DNA of 15,057 nucleotides from Gammaproteobacteria bacterium (GTDB taxonomy: Bacteria; Pseudomonadota; Gammaproteobacteria; Enterobacterales; Alteromonadaceae). Shown here piece by piece: positions 15,056 to 15,057 of this stretch (the first letter of the stretch is position 1; the number at the start of each line of letters is the position of its first letter). Made by a program: the position numbers and the translations under genes. The DNA is taken from contig JAMCWV010000248.1 in assembly GCA_023481025.1 (NCBI GenBank), positions 6,970 through 22,026 on the forward strand, read 5' to 3'. Under the pieces are notes generated by a model. It ran no database searches. It saw nothing but the letters and a program-made list of their open reading frames with translations, and was not told the origin of the DNA.

Positions 15056-15057
15056 TG

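Noticed and set aside
1..15057. CRISPR arrays, insertion sequences, phage genes, toxin-antitoxin or defence genes
   Set aside because: I looked for regularly spaced repeats, transposase or integrase motifs and small paired genes on both strands and saw none.

Overview
The window looks like a stretch of conserved housekeeping chromosome from a gammaproteobacterium. It is most likely a marine Alteromonadales-type organism, perhaps near Idiomarinaceae. That placement is inference from protein resemblance to E. coli, gene order and a base composition near half G+C by eye. The order matches two E. coli blocks known from memory: tRNA cluster / ubiF / miaB-ybeZ-ybeY-ybeX-lnt, and leuS-lptE-holA-nadD-rsfS-rlmH-mrdA. 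Here the two blocks are joined, with only one small unknown membrane protein gene between lnt and leuS.

Layout. Positions 1-303 hold a tRNA operon: tRNA-Gln(TTG), cut by the left edge, then tRNA-Gln(TTG) and tRNA-Leu(CAG). A ubiF-type ubiquinone hydroxylase gene faces the tRNAs on the minus strand (432-1673). It diverges, across a 45-bp gap, from a DMT/EamA-family transporter gene (1719-2630). From 2744 every gene is on the plus strand and tightly packed: miaB, ybeZ, ybeY (frameshifted), ybeX/corC, lnt, a 70-codon two-helix membrane protein, leuS, lptE, holA and nadD. After an 89-bp gap with a candidate promoter come rsfS, rlmH and the 5' part of mrdA. No gene-free stretch exceeds 300 bases; the longest gaps are 304-431, 2631-2743 and 13495-13583.

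How the genes work together. One theme is translation: MiaB tRNA modification, the YbeZ/YbeY/YbeX ribosome-associated set, LeuRS with its substrate tRNA-Leu, RsfS and RlmH. The other is the envelope: Lnt finishes lipoproteins such as LptE, LptE serves LPS export, and MrdA builds cell-wall peptidoglycan. HolA (DNA polymerase III delta) and NadD (NAD synthesis) complete the operon.

Two real anomalies stand out. First, an exact 22-bp tandem duplication at 5519-5562 frameshifts ybeY; deleting one copy restores a normal protein. Second, mrdA breaks off at about 14918-14930, and the remaining ~130 bases encode an internal piece of the same protein's transpeptidase domain on the opposite strand, including an SxN-type motif. 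This is either an inversion or a fold-back assembly/amplification chimera. Together with the left edge lying inside a repeated tRNA, it suggests the window may be a complete contig with problem ends. I found no CRISPR array, insertion sequence, phage gene, defence system or other candidate for a novel multi-gene system.
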